Part shown: piece by piece, positions 45,750 to 57,004 of the stretch
How positions within the stretch are numbered: position 1 is the first letter of the stretch
Layout: each line of letters opens with the position of its first letter
From: Cryptomeria japonica
Taxonomy: Eukaryota > Streptophyta > Pinopsida > Cupressales > Cupressaceae
DNA: 64,000 bases
Reading direction: 5' to 3'
Assembly (NCBI RefSeq): GCF_030272615.1
Contig: NC_081415.1
Coordinates: forward strand, 230,042,803-230,106,802
Translations under genes and position numbers: made by a program
The notes under the pieces: generated by a model
Told to the model about the DNA's origin: nothing
Databases searched by the model: none
What the model saw: only the letters and a program-made list of their open reading frames with translations

Positions 45750-48068
45750 CGTAGGAAGACTGAGGCTTTCAAAACCCAACATCTATGCGATTGAGAAAGC
45801 GAGTGCATATTGAAAAGGGGTTTCTGCAAACTGAGAAACCTTTAGAACATTACTCAAGGCAGGAGTATCATGTAGGGACACTGAGGGAAAACCAACAATT
45901 GTAGGGAAAGATGTGAATTGAGGCATTTCTATGGAAACTGCAACTCAGGCAGGGGAAAACACAACAACAGCAAAGATTGCAGTAATGATAACAACAAGAG
46001 CAACTAAAGATTGAGAAGAAAGAAGAGGGGGAGAAAAAATTACTTGAGCCAAAGATGTTGTAGCTATTGATGAAAAATGGGCCGCTATAGGTACTTGATT
46101 CTGAATACTCCCCATAACTTCTAACAATGTCTATTACTTCCTTGGAGGGGAAGAGATCTCGTGCGCTTCATCGGACCGCTTCATTGGCAACTGGGAGCGA
46201 GGCTTGACAAACTCTGCAATAGCCAGTGATATAGCTGCTTGGCGACTTGGCCCTGATTCAACCTCTTTTCCTTTACGGGTTTGTTGTTGAATATCCTCTT
46301 GTTGTGCACACTCTTGAGGGTCCGTGCCACCTGAAGGAGACTCATAGTCATCCTATATATCTATATTGTATTTATCCCATTCCTCTTAAAACCTGTAATC
46401 CAAAGGGTAATTTCCTATTGAAATTAGAGGTTGTTGGACTTCTTGCTAGTATGTCCAAAAGGCCATCCTCTTGTCTTGCCACCAATCATCATCATTCATA
46501 TTTTTTAGCAAAGTGGCCATAATTGGTTTAACCGGGTTCACCTTTCCACTTGGGGTGTAAAATTGCAACCATGGTGGTCGCTCCTTTGTGGGGATAACAT
46601 CTAGGTTTACATATAGTCGAGGATCATCCCTTGGAGGATTAATCCAGCCTTCCTAGGATTCGCATGATACGTGGGCTATGGGGTTCTTTCGCTTTGCCAG
46701 ACAGCCACATTGGTCATAACTCCCCTCGTCATCAATTACAACCAGACCCAACTACACCAATTTTGAAGTAAGCACCCCTTCTGCATGGAGTCTCTTTTCT
46801 AGGATGTTAGGTCCTATGATCTTATGGTTATGAGTGATAGAGACATCATGCTTACCCAAGCCTATAGATGTTTCAATTACCACCAATTGCCTGATCATTT
46901 CTAAAGCTAGCATGCGATCAATCACACAAATGGGGAGCTAGAAGGGGTCCTCCAAAAAACCATGCATTTTGATGAAAGAGAAATCTTCGCCCAAAAACCA
47001 GTCACAACAGGGACTAAATGTGGACATCCAGCCAATCTGTTGCTTTGTGAAGCGAGTAAAAGGTTCTAGGGATTTATCTATCATATCTTGCATAGTCAGG
47101 GCTAAGAAGCAATTGGAAAAAGCATACGCATCATGCGTAGAAGATAGTATAGGAGTCCAAGTGGTGATAGGCTTTCTTCTATTATACTCGTCCACAACTG
47201 ATAATTCCACATAAGGGCTGGAGAACTCCCTATTTTGGTGCAAGAATATGTGAACTAGAAAATATGTGTACTTGAACTTGAAATGCGTTTGGAAATCAGT
47301 TAGTTGCTCCACTATACCTCTAGAAATGACTTCCACAAAGTCATATAAGAAATCCTCCTTCTGCTTCCAAAGCTTAAAAAGCATATCCATTTGGAAGGTA
47401 TTTACATTTAGATCATTATCAAGACCACAAACATAAGCCAACATTGAGATGACCTCCTTCAAATCATCCCGCTTCACATCACTAAGGGATAATGGGAATC
47501 TTGGCAACTGGGTGAGTTGATTTTCCATTACACCACAACAGTAACTTAGATCATCCTTCCTATATTGCCAGTATCCTTCTAACACCTCCATGTGGAAAAT
47601 CTCTGTTTGACTGGTGAGCAAAGGAATGCACAACATGTCTCGAATTGCATCTATGCTTATATCTACCCTCACCGAAGCGCTCTGAATGGTAGGGGAATCA
47701 GGATTGAAAAAACATGAGCATGCCTTAATGAATTTAGGGCAATGAGGAACCATGGGAACGATATATTGCAGGAGACCACAATTCCAAAGCTTGACTATAG
47801 TATGCTTCAAATTACCTTTATGGTTGAGCATCCTAGTGTAGGTAGTTTCTCGAAGGCCCGTTGGTTGCTTCCGTAATTCGGAGTCGATGACCTCTTCGTA
47901 TCTATCTGTGACCAAGGTAGGATTTTTAGTCATGGTCTTCGCCTTTGGTTTGGTTCTCGAGTACTCAAGCCTAAGCGACATAAGATGAGAAGCATAAGAA
48001 AAATCCTCAAAAACATCAACCCAAGATTCAATCTTTAATGAATCAGACGTCTTAGCCAAAACATCCAT

Positions 48069-48326
48069 CTTTGCAAGATAATTCCTTCTGCTTTCTTCTT
48101 TTCAAACTTTCTCTGCCACTGAGATATAAATATTTTGGAGAACAAAACACTGCATGCTACTTTAAAAGCTTTTCTTCTTGAACTCACTCTATGCCTCAAT
48201 TTTTGCACTCAACAATAGTTAATTATGTACTTTGCTTCGTGCATGTGCCACCTGTGCCTTTTGTGTAGAATTAATTTTGTAGGACATTGTATTAATTGCC
48301 ACCTTGATTGTACTCAGAAGCCATTC
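48069..48326 (-). other. Upstream region of gene G
   Basis: No gene. It could hold the leader or promoter of gene G; I see no clear TATA box. Confidence 0.25.
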
Positions 48327-49434
48327 TATGAAGGAACACAATGGACCACTGAGAGGGGGGTGAATCAGTGGTAATAAAAAATGTTAACTTATCAAAATGA
48401 TTTAAACTCTAATATCATAAATCAATGAGCTATGAGCAGAGATATTAAACTAATCAACACACACACCTGAGAGGCAAACCCATAACACAAGATATATGAG
48501 GAAAACCCACGGTGGGGAAAAACCTTGGTGAGAAATGTTGCTGGAGTCTACTGCTCCAATCCAACCTCACAAATAAAAACTGATTACAAATTTTAGGGCA
48601 CCAAATCAAGGAGCACCAACCCCTGAAGTTTATGGGAACCAACCCAAAGGAGTACGAACCCCTAGCTTTATGGGCACCAACCCAAAGGAAAACCAACCCC
48701 TAGCTTTATGGGCACCAACCCCTAGCTTTGAGCACCCACTTAGAGATTTACGATGAACAAATATTAAATACAGTTTGAGTACCTTGTTGCAAATGAGGGT
48801 TTGCAACTCACAAATATCCTACTCTTGAGATCGACCTGACTATTTTCTGCTCTCAGACTTTAGGCTTCAATCTCAACTCTCTACTCTCTATCTTCTGCCT
48901 TTTGTGCTCTTCTCTTTTTTGCAACCATCTCTCTGCTTTTTTATTGGCTCAATCCTCTTTCTTTGCCTCTCACAGTGTGTATAACCCACTGTTTTATCTA
49001 CCTCAACTCTTCACACTTCTAGTCACTGGTCTCTGCTTCTCTCCTCTATTCTTCAAGCTCTTCACTGCCTGCTCTCTGCTCTGACTCTTAGCTGCTTTTT
49101 GTCTCCTCCACACATCTGAACATTCTACATGCAGTTTCTTTTGTAGTGTTATTCATGCACTGACATCATGTTATTGACACCTGCGTGAGATGCTTCTCTA
49201 CAATCCTCTTCTCTCTATTTTCTATAATCTCTATTTTGTAGAGCTTCTACTCTCACCTTCAACAACCACAAACTTACTGAATGCACTACTCTCTTTTGAT
49301 CGACATCCCCTAGCTTGCATCTGCCAACTCAACAATCACATCCGCAGCTGCCAAATCTCATCACCTGTACAGTGTTCTTGGTCATCTTTGTACCTACAGG
49401 ATTTCCCTCCAAAAATGGATTCTCAATCTGATCT
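48327..49434 (-). mobile_element. LTR-like DNA related to element C
   Basis: Begins TGAAGGAACACAATGG followed by ACTGAGAGGGGGG and TGAATCAGT, parallel to the start of the element C LTR (ACTGAGAGTGGGGGG, TAAATCAGT). The bases before it (CTCAGAAGCCA) could be a decayed initiator-Met primer site on the minus strand. It contains a short ACCAACCC/CTAGCTTTATGGGC tandem repeat (48610-48730). The far border was not found; element J probably inserted within it. Confidence 0.4.
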
Positions 49435-50332
49435 TGACGCAGTCAAGATAGGGAGATCCAATGAAGGACAACCCAACCTTGCAGCTTAACACATAAACCA
49501 TGCAAGATATACCGATAACCAGTAACAAGATGCCAGAAACAATAGAAAGAACAACCGATAACATAACATAACACATAATCGGTAAACAGTTTGAACAAAT
49601 CTTAGAAGAGTTTGAAGAATTACACATGCCACATGTTGGATCGCAGTCCAGGATACAAATAATGTTTACAACACAATTACAAGATCCGCAGATCTTCCTC
49701 ATATCAAATTGGCTTTCGAGAACAGTCTGTTCATTCTACCCTATTCCGGACCTCAACCTTCTGACCTCAGTCTAACCGGATCAGAATCTCGCCGAATCTA
49801 CATCTTCGCTTGATCTCAAAACTCTGTCTTCTATCTTCTAACTTCTCTATCTTCTCAAATGATTCACCAACTTCCATATATACAATCCGCAAATAATTAC
49901 AACTCAATCAAGTCGGCCCAAAGACCAATCGGTTCATGAAATGTGCAATGGTAACATGTCGGCTCAAATCACTAAGAACAAATAAAAAACATAAAATGAT
50001 GCGCGAACCTCCAGGAATACCAGCCAAGGCCCAAAGAAACATCCCTAACGATCCGCAAGTCACTGAGGTCAACCGCAACCCGATTTCATTTTGCTCAACA
50101 TACTGTCAAACTAATCAGTAAGAACATATCAACTGGGCCAAAACCGAAATCCACATCTCACTGGAAACAAAACCAAATGCTATGAAACTCGAACACAACA
50201 AAGACCACGAATACAAGGGAATAAACCCAAAACCACAATGCTAAACACTCAAACAAGAAGAAATGCCACGATCTCAAGCGATTCCATTGAAAACTGCCCA
50301 ACTGGTAAGAATAGACCCGTGCTCTTGCATCA
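49435..50332 (-). mobile_element. Element J 3' LTR
   Basis: 898 bp, starts TGACGCAGTCAAG and ends TCTTGCATCA on the plus strand. Overlapping open frames on both strands (49394-50121) are by-products. Confidence 0.88.
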
Positions 50333-50680
50333 GACTCTCGGGGTTAATTGAAAAGTGAGTCCCATCACTTGATGTGGTTCGACGATCGGTTAGTAGGTAC
50401 TTGCAACTCCCTCATGGGGTTCGACAATCTGACTACAACTTGGGGTTGCCTCTACACAACAATCTACCGGTCCAAACTGCGACCTCTCTCAATCAACGAT
50501 ATGTTCAAGTCTCTACCCTCTAATTGCCTCAAGCTCAAGCTCTAGGATTGGCGATCTACCTACAAACCTTGCCCTGCCTCATGCTCGGCAATCTGAACAA
50601 GTCCACAAGTTGCCTCAATTCTCTCTCCAACCAACCGGTGCACAAACAACACTTTGTCCAACAACAGGTTCACAAACCAA

Positions 50681-50691
50681 CTCCGATACCA
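50681..50691 (-). other. Element J primer-binding site
   Basis: Minus strand TGGTATCGGAG, two bases from the LTR end, with one difference from the initiator-Met site. Confidence 0.78.
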
Positions 50692-50693
50692 CT

Positions 50694-51590
50694 TGATGCA
50701 TTCAAGGCAGGGAGATCCAATGAAGAACAACCCAACCTTGCAACTTAACACATAAACCATGCAAGATATACTGGTAACTGGTAACAAGATGCCAAAAACA
50801 ATAGAAAGAACAACCGGTAACATAACAAAACACATAATCGGTAAACAATTTGAATAAATCTTATAACAATTTGAAGAATTACACATGCCACATGTTGGAT
50901 TGCAATCCAAGATACAAATAACGTTTACAACACAATTACAAGATCCACAGATCTTCCTCATATCAAATCGGCTTCCAAGAACAGTCTATCGGTTCTACCC
51001 TAGTCTGGACCTCAGCGTTCCGGCCTTAGTCCAATCGGATCCGAATATCACCGGATCTACATCTTCGCTCGATCTCAAAACTTTGTCTTTTATCTTCTAA
51101 CTTCTTTATCTTCTCAAATGATTCACCAACTTCCATATATAGCGTTTGCAAATAATTACAACTCAATCAATTCGGCCCAAAGACCAACCGGTTCATGAAA
51201 CGTGCAATGGTAACAAGTCGGCTCAAATCACTAAGAACAAATACAAAACATAAAACGATGCGAGGACCTCCAGGAATACTGACCAAGGCCCAAAGCAACA
51301 TCTCCAACGATCCACAAGTCACGGAGGTCAACTGCAACCCGATTCCATTTTGCTCAACACATTGTCAGACTAACTGGTAAGAACATATCAACCGGGCCAA
51401 AACCAAAATCCACATTTCACCGAAAATAAAGCCAAATGCTATGAAAATAACACAACAAAGACCACAAATACAAGGGAATAAACCCAAAACCACAACACTA
51501 AACACTCAAACAAGAAGAAATGCCACGATCTCAAGCAATTCCACTGAAGACTGCCCAACCGGTAAGAACTAGACTGATGCTTCTGCATCA
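50694..51590 (-). mobile_element. Element J 5' LTR
   Basis: 897 bp, starts TGATGCATTCAAG and ends TTCTGCATCA on the plus strand, co-linear with the other copy. Confidence 0.88.
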
Positions 51591-51595
51591 AATCT

Positions 51596-52460
51596 CCTCG
51601 ACCTCTGAGAGATCATGTCTACATATCAATCAGATTCTCTGTACACATCGTTCATATAGATAACTGCTCATAATAAATGCCTTCTCTTTGGAAAACATTT
51701 GCATTCAAATCATGCTTCCGATATTGGATTACTATACTTGGTAATCTTTAGCCTGGCAGATTTCCTTGAGCCTCAAAAAGCTCAACAACTCTCTCTACAA
51801 ATGGATCATCATTAAATGTTGCTTCATTCTTCTCAGTGAACTGATTACTATCTTTAGTAATCTTCATATGTCCAATGAGATCGAATATCCTTCTATGTTG
51901 ATCATCTCGAGTCGCACACCAGTCTGCTAGCCTGGTCGCCATTAATGCATTCTTTATCAACCTATCAACCTGCTCTAATTGGATCGACAACCACCTCATT
52001 TATGTGTACCAATTCTGCATTCACTGAATTCTTTAAATATAATTCCCTTTCAACCACTTGGGAGCCACATGTCTTCATTTTCAGCATCCGAAACATCTAG
52101 TCAAGCTCGGTCAATCACCATGAAGATCATTTTGCCTATCGACATGCAGTCATGTGGCTAAAATCATCTCTTTCAGTGTCCAAGTCACTTGGTCAATCCT
52201 GGTCAACGTCTTTTGGACCATCAAGTCTATTGGCAGACATCTGTGGCATCAAAAGTCTTCTTAATCGTCATCTAGGTCATCTGGTCAACCAGGCTCAATC
52301 GCCACGTGGACTATTAATCTAGCTAGGCTATCTCTTTCTTTCCTTTCATTGTCCCGTATCATCATTTTGCAAGCACTCTTTACCCATGCGGGCTGGTGGG
52401 ATGTACAAATATTTAGTTTATCTTGCACCATAAGAGTTCTAACTTATGGTCTTTGACATC
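51596..52460. other. Unassigned; one 83-codon minus frame
   Basis: The frame at 51748-51999 (minus) is hydrophilic, with a C-terminal D-D-P-F-V-E-R-V-V-E-L-F segment. It may be a fragment of an accessory retroelement protein, but I see no family motif. Confidence 0.25.
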
Positions 52461-52870
52461 GCGAGATAGTAGGGAACTTGTCTCCCTTTACTTTTTTTTA
52501 GCCCGCACGGCTCTCATCATGAACTCTTAACCCATGTGGGATAAGAGACTTCGTCGTTCTCTTTGTCTTCATTTACCCCGCAGGGTCCTCTGTTCATCCC
52601 TCAGCGTGCTGCGGGATAGCGGGGACCATCTCTCGCTTCACTATCTTATCCCACATGACCATTGCTTGCTCATCTTGAATGATGCAAGATAGAGGGATAC
52701 ATATCTCGCTCCTCCTTGTTTTGCCCCGCATGACCATCGCTTCTCACGTTTTGATGACACGGGATAGCAGGAAGCCCAATTGTTGTCTTTGTTCTTTTAA
52801 CCCCTCATTGTCACCTTTCACACATCCATCATGCCACGGGATAGTGGGGGGTTGCTATGTCCTGCGTGTT
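52461..52870. repeat. 75-bp tandem repeat, about six copies
   Basis: A GCGGGATAGCGGGGA-like motif recurs at 52461, 52536, 52611, 52684, 52758 and 52835, each time preceded 35-40 bases earlier by a TACCCCGCATGACC-like motif. The two motifs are partly inverse of each other (CCCCGC and GCGGG), so each unit could fold. Copies are well diverged. Confidence 0.8.
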
Positions 52871-55380
52871 ATTGACTTCCTAATAGACCAACTCCATCAT
52901 TGCCAAGACTTGAAGACAATCACACCAAAACAAAAATATTTCGGTATAGTCCAAAGGGGTAGCCAAAGGGAGAAAGGGTCTTGCCGAAAGGCAAGCTTAC
53001 ATCAAAATCAAGACATGTCAGCCAAACATCCACTCCGTCTCACCAAAAAAAAAGACTCTGTTGATATAGCTTATAAATGATTGCATATCTTGAAATGGAT
53101 CACAACAATAGACCAAGTCACATCGAAATAGATGATGTCAACGAGACAGAAACACAGTCATGCCGAAAAAATGCCAAATAAAGGATCTTTAACATTTCTT
53201 GGCTTGTAACTTCATAGCAATAACCTACGTGTTATTGACAACTGTGACTGATACTCCTTGTAACTGCATGAGACTAACACAGCATTTTATACACAACTGC
53301 AGATAAATTTGTCTGAGTCAGACCAGATTTCACAATACATTTCCAACACAATTCCTCCTATATATCCTTGTGCGTATAACACAGTGTGTTATATGATGCT
53401 GCAACAACACTTATGCTCTTGGTCAATCATGTTTGCCCCATGACATCACAACTTTATGGCCTTGGTCCACTAATCACCTGTAGGACCAATACTAGACTCC
53501 ATTGTACTCTCAATCTTATTTGAGGCCATTAACTCCATGCAACCTCGAGTTGAGTCGCAAACCCTAGTGTGTATCGATCCCTATGGACTGCATGCAAACT
53601 CTAAAATGTAGGTGACATTGTCTTGTCAATAAATTAAATGGAAATTGTAAAAGCATCTATTTAGGAATAACTAGAGTAGTTTTGAACCACAAAAATACAT
53701 AAGCCAAAGGGGATGAAAAAGGATAATGTTTCCCAATTGTCCAAGTCCAAAAGCAGAAAATCTTTGTATTTTTATTTTATATACCTAAACATTATGGCAG
53801 ATTATTATCTATTCATGGGTGAAATAAATATCTATGTAAAGAGTGATGGTCAAACATTTTTTAGCTATAGCTATGTGGTGATAGGCGGAATAACATGATG
53901 AACTATCTCCTAACAATAAATGTCATGACCCTTCAATCCTAACCATCATGACTGGCCACCTCGGCAGTTCTAGTTGTCCATATAATTTTTCTTAAAAATG
54001 TGGATCAGATTATGTAACATTCTTTGCATAATCATCACATCCCTTTATATACTATGCATGTTTTCTGCCTATCCTAAGCAAATAACTCAACTTTTCTGTC
54101 TATATATTTGATAAAGAGCAGGGAGTGACATGTTCGCACTGCACTTTGCTTGTCTCCTTCTGGAAAGAAATGGCTTAAAATTTCTTGGTCTCAGATTTAG
54201 GGTTGTCTTGACTCTTACCTTTTGAAATATACCTCTTTTTGACTATACCCATGTAAGCTAGCCTTGGATTTCTGTTGTACATGAAAGTGGTATTTTTCAA
54301 AATGATAGCTCCCTAGCCAACTTGTATTCTATGCAAGTGCAAAATATTTATTGTTTCAGCTTAAGTTTTTATTATATAGAACATAAAAACCATGTGATTT
54401 GAGTTCACACTTACCCTAGTACTGATGCGAATGACCATAAGATTCAGGGAACCACAAGCTGTTCCAAGTAGCTGGCTTCTTGACCACATTTGTTTTGAAC
54501 GCATATGTACACATGCAAGATCTATCCTTTGATTCTAACAATGAAGTCTAAGTTTGACATTATTTACTAAATTTGGCTTTTTAAATCAAAGTCAAAACTT
54601 GCACTTCATATAAGATTTTTGTACAAAATTAGCTTTTACTCAAACCAGCACGATCAAAGGATTTATATTCCAAAGCAATCCATCTCATCAGTAAAATTAG
54701 CAATTCTTGAATAGAAATGAATAGCACATACTTCCAAGCTGAGATGATATTTTCAAATTGAAGTCGATGAAGTGTTATGAAATGTATCAAGAAAAAGTAT
54801 ATTACAGTTAAGTATTTGTACCAATAGAATAATTCCTAAGAAAACTAACCCATAAAAAATATGGAAGGAATACATATCATGGATAATTTTCCATATCCTA
54901 ACCGGCATAAAGCTAACCTAAATGTTTTAATCAGATTGTGGTTAAGAGGGTAAATCACTTATTTCACATTCAGTAGCTTTTCCAAAAAGGTCATAACGAT
55001 TGTTGGCAACACTATCATATACTACATCTCTCAGTAGCCTGCCACACCCCACTTTGTGTTAAGATATGTAAGAAAATAATAGTTTGTATGTCTGCAACTT
55101 GTAAATAATAAAGACGGACAAAACTTACAATGGAAAAAGATACAAAAACGTTGCTAGCTGAGGATAAGGTAAATCCAGGTAAGCAAAAATTCGCAGTACT
55201 GCTTCTGACTTGATAAATGATCTGCATGCAAGAAAACAATCAACTTTCTTTTATTCCAAATTTATGCAAATTTGCATTATATATACTCCTGAACATACTG
55301 ACAAAAAATAAGGACATGATGGAAGTTGGTTCTCATGAAAAATATCTTATGAAAGAAATATTTGAAGCAAATGGCTCAAA
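52871..55380. other. Low-copy-looking DNA with exon-like islands
   Basis: No ORF I can support. Minus-strand 55139-55221 is bounded by a good acceptor (TTTTCTTGCATGCAG) and donor (GTAAGT), and a second AGG/GTAAGT donor is at about 54414. Together they suggest remains of an intron-containing host gene, but the possible peptides are not recognisable. Confidence 0.25.
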
Positions 55381-55389
55381 AAGTGATAA

Positions 55390-56332
55390 GCATGGCTAAC
55401 TACAATGCTGATATCTCTAAAGTGATAAGCAAAACTGTTTTTGTTCCATACATAGTGATGAATGGTGATGTGCTAATGGCCCTCTTCAGAGTAATCATAT
55501 CTTCCCAAAAGGCAACATATAGATTCTTATGCCAAGTATGTTGATTGGCAGTTATCAATTTTCAAATGATTGTGACAAGGATCTTATTGGAAGACTTATT
55601 CAATACAAAATTCTAGGATCTCTTTGAAAGAGAAACTCAAAGAATTATCTATCAAAATCTTATGAGGCACTCCAAAATGTGAAAGAATATTCTCTTTCAA
55701 GAAATCTCACACAACCTCTAAAGTAACGTCTATGTAGGTATGGCCTTGACCCACTATGTGAAATAATTTGTATCGATAAGAACATACATATGCCCATTGC
55801 TAGACTTCAGGTTGAAAGGCCCAATGAAATCCAACCCCCGTTTCTGAAAGGGGGCTTTAATGATAATTGGTTTGAATGGAATAGCTGACAGCGCTTTCCA
55901 AAAAATTGTTGACAAACCTGACATTTTTATACCCACTTGTATACATCACGAAACATGGTTGGTCAATAATATTGTGCCCTCAATATCTTGAAAGCTATAA
56001 CCCGTGATGGAAAGTGGCCTCCAAAGGCTTTGTCATGAAAGCTTTCCATCAACTTTTATTGTTGCTCTTTACTCGTGCACCTCAAGAAAGTACCATCAAG
56101 ACTTCATTTGTACAACACCTTTCCATAGAAAATGTTTGAATGCTCTTAACTTCAAAGTTCTTTGTTGCTTATCCATGTGGCTTGGAAAGTCTCCATATGT
56201 TAAGAAATATGTTACATATACATACCATTCATCTATAGAAGTGACAAAAAACATTAAAGAGGGTTCATCATCTATGGAAATAATAGTCTCTTTATTTTTC
56301 TTACCTCCATCCTCAGCTATTAGTTGACACAA
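55390..56332 (-). pseudogene. Element K: integrase, internally deleted
   Basis: Tat-like integrase in short frames. A pre-integrase linker reads E-W-Y-V-Y-V-T-Y-F-L-T-Y-G-D-F-P (56332-56096). The core reads R-G-L-D-F-I-G-P-F (55840 region), T-N-Y-F-T, H-F-G-V-P-H-K-I-L-I-D-N-S (first and second Asp present), then E-F-C-I-E jumps to S-S-N-K-I-L. The stretch that should contain Y-x-P-x-G-N-G-Q-A-E, including the catalytic Glu, is missing. After it, E-D-M-I-T-L-K-R-A and S-T-S-P-F match element A (55420 region). Confidence 0.72.
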
Positions 56333-56359
56333 TCCTTCCAGTGTATCAACTTTGTAGGC

Positions 56360-57004
56360 TTGATTTCAAGATCATATCCCCGAACCTTTGCAATCCACTT
56401 TCCTCATTTGGAGCCCATCTCTTGTTGAGTAAGAATGTTCTTCATTAATGAATTTGGCATGAAAACTTTGGTCTAATAATTCAAGACAGAATTTAAAGTA
56501 CTTGATTTCTCTAACTACAACATAGGCATGTTTTTCTATTTGTAAATATCGCATCGCATGATCTTCACCAATGAATTTGGCATGAAAACTTTGGTCTAAG
56601 AATTCAATATAAAGAACTCAAAGTTCTAGATTGCTCTGATCACAATATAGGCATGTTTTTCTATTTATAAATATCGTATCTCATGGCGCTTCAAATTGCT
56701 ACTCATGAAAGTGATGAGGGATTTTGTATCTTCTTGTAACTTTTGCATGGGAATGGCCAACATGATATGTTTCGAAGCATAACAACAGAGTATAATTTAT
56801 TTATCAAAATTTGGATGTACTAACATTGGAACTTTGCTAATAGCTTCTTTGATCTTTACAAAAGGCGGTTTCCCCCTTCTTCTATCGACTTGAAAACCAT
56901 GGTTCTCTTCATCATTGCTGATATGGCCTTTGTAAGTGTTGAAAAATCTGATACAAACTTTTGCTAGAAATTGACTTTAATGAAATAGGAATTCACACTA
57001 GTTT
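56360..57004 (-). pseudogene. Element K: RT connection and Ty3-type RNase H
   Basis: Visible blocks are K-V-N-F and V-S-D-F-S (connection, near 56980), K-I-K-E-A-I-S-K-V-P-M-L-V, then C-C-Y-A-S-K-H, R-Y-L-Q-I-E-K-H-A-Y, and at the end G-K-W-I-A-K-V-R-G-Y-D-L-E-I-K-P-T-K-L. As in element A, the Asp of S-D-A-S is absent. The E-K-H-A-Y block occurs twice owing to a 123-bp tandem duplication. Many stops and shifts. Confidence 0.72.
56447..56692. repeat. 123-bp tandem duplication inside RNase H
   Basis: AATGAATTTGGCATGAAAAC starts at 56447 and again at 56570. The period is exactly 41 codons, so the duplication itself would not shift the frame. Copies have since diverged. Confidence 0.85.

Larger units (their letters stand above)
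40153..48068 (-). pseudogene. Gene G: second giant accessory ORF (about 1,300 codons), split by a 4-kb solo LTR
   Basis: I do not recognise this protein. It starts at ATG 48068 (M-D-V-L-A-K-T-S) with an in-frame TGA 12 codons upstream. Residues 1-376 are uninterrupted and globular. The same frame runs on to 45755 through several stops, with a Pro/Gln-rich part and a 17-residue hydrophobic stretch (S-L-V-A-L-V-V-I-I-T-A near 45975) that could be a membrane segment. After the LTR (41737-45749) the frame resumes as T-S-S-S-T-T-L-F-S-F-P. The C-terminal part is a long coiled coil (41374-40690: E-K-L-M-E-E-L-S-Q-V-K-A-T-L, then E-D-T-H-S-L-L-S-K-E-K-E), ending near 40153 after one frame change. 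Plan and size match the ORF at 6741. It has no pol next to it. Confidence 0.62.
49435..51590 (-). mobile_element. Element J: short two-LTR element with 361-bp interior
   Basis: Two direct repeats of 898 and 897 bp (49435-50332, 50694-51590) with TG...CA ends enclose only 361 bp. Next to the right repeat the minus strand reads TGGTATCGGAG, an initiator-Met primer site, so the element is on the minus strand with its 5' LTR on the right. Flanks GATCT (49430) and AATCT (51591) differ at one base and look like a 5-bp target duplication. The interior has no ORF. LTRs this long with so little inside do not fit the usual small TRIM class. Confidence 0.88.

Noticed and set aside
48902-49489. Plus-strand frames rich in Leu/Ser/Phe
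   Set aside because: They arise from C/T-rich LTR-like DNA and have no domain.
49394-50961. Cys-rich minus frames at 49394-49702 and 50560-50961 that look alike
   Set aside because: They are the same LTR sequence read twice in element J; the similarity reflects the LTR copies.
55217-55399. ABC-transporter-like peptide (E-V-G-S-H-E-K-Y-L)
   Set aside because: The match is very short, the frame partly overlaps integrase remains on the opposite strand, and no Walker or signature motif is nearby.
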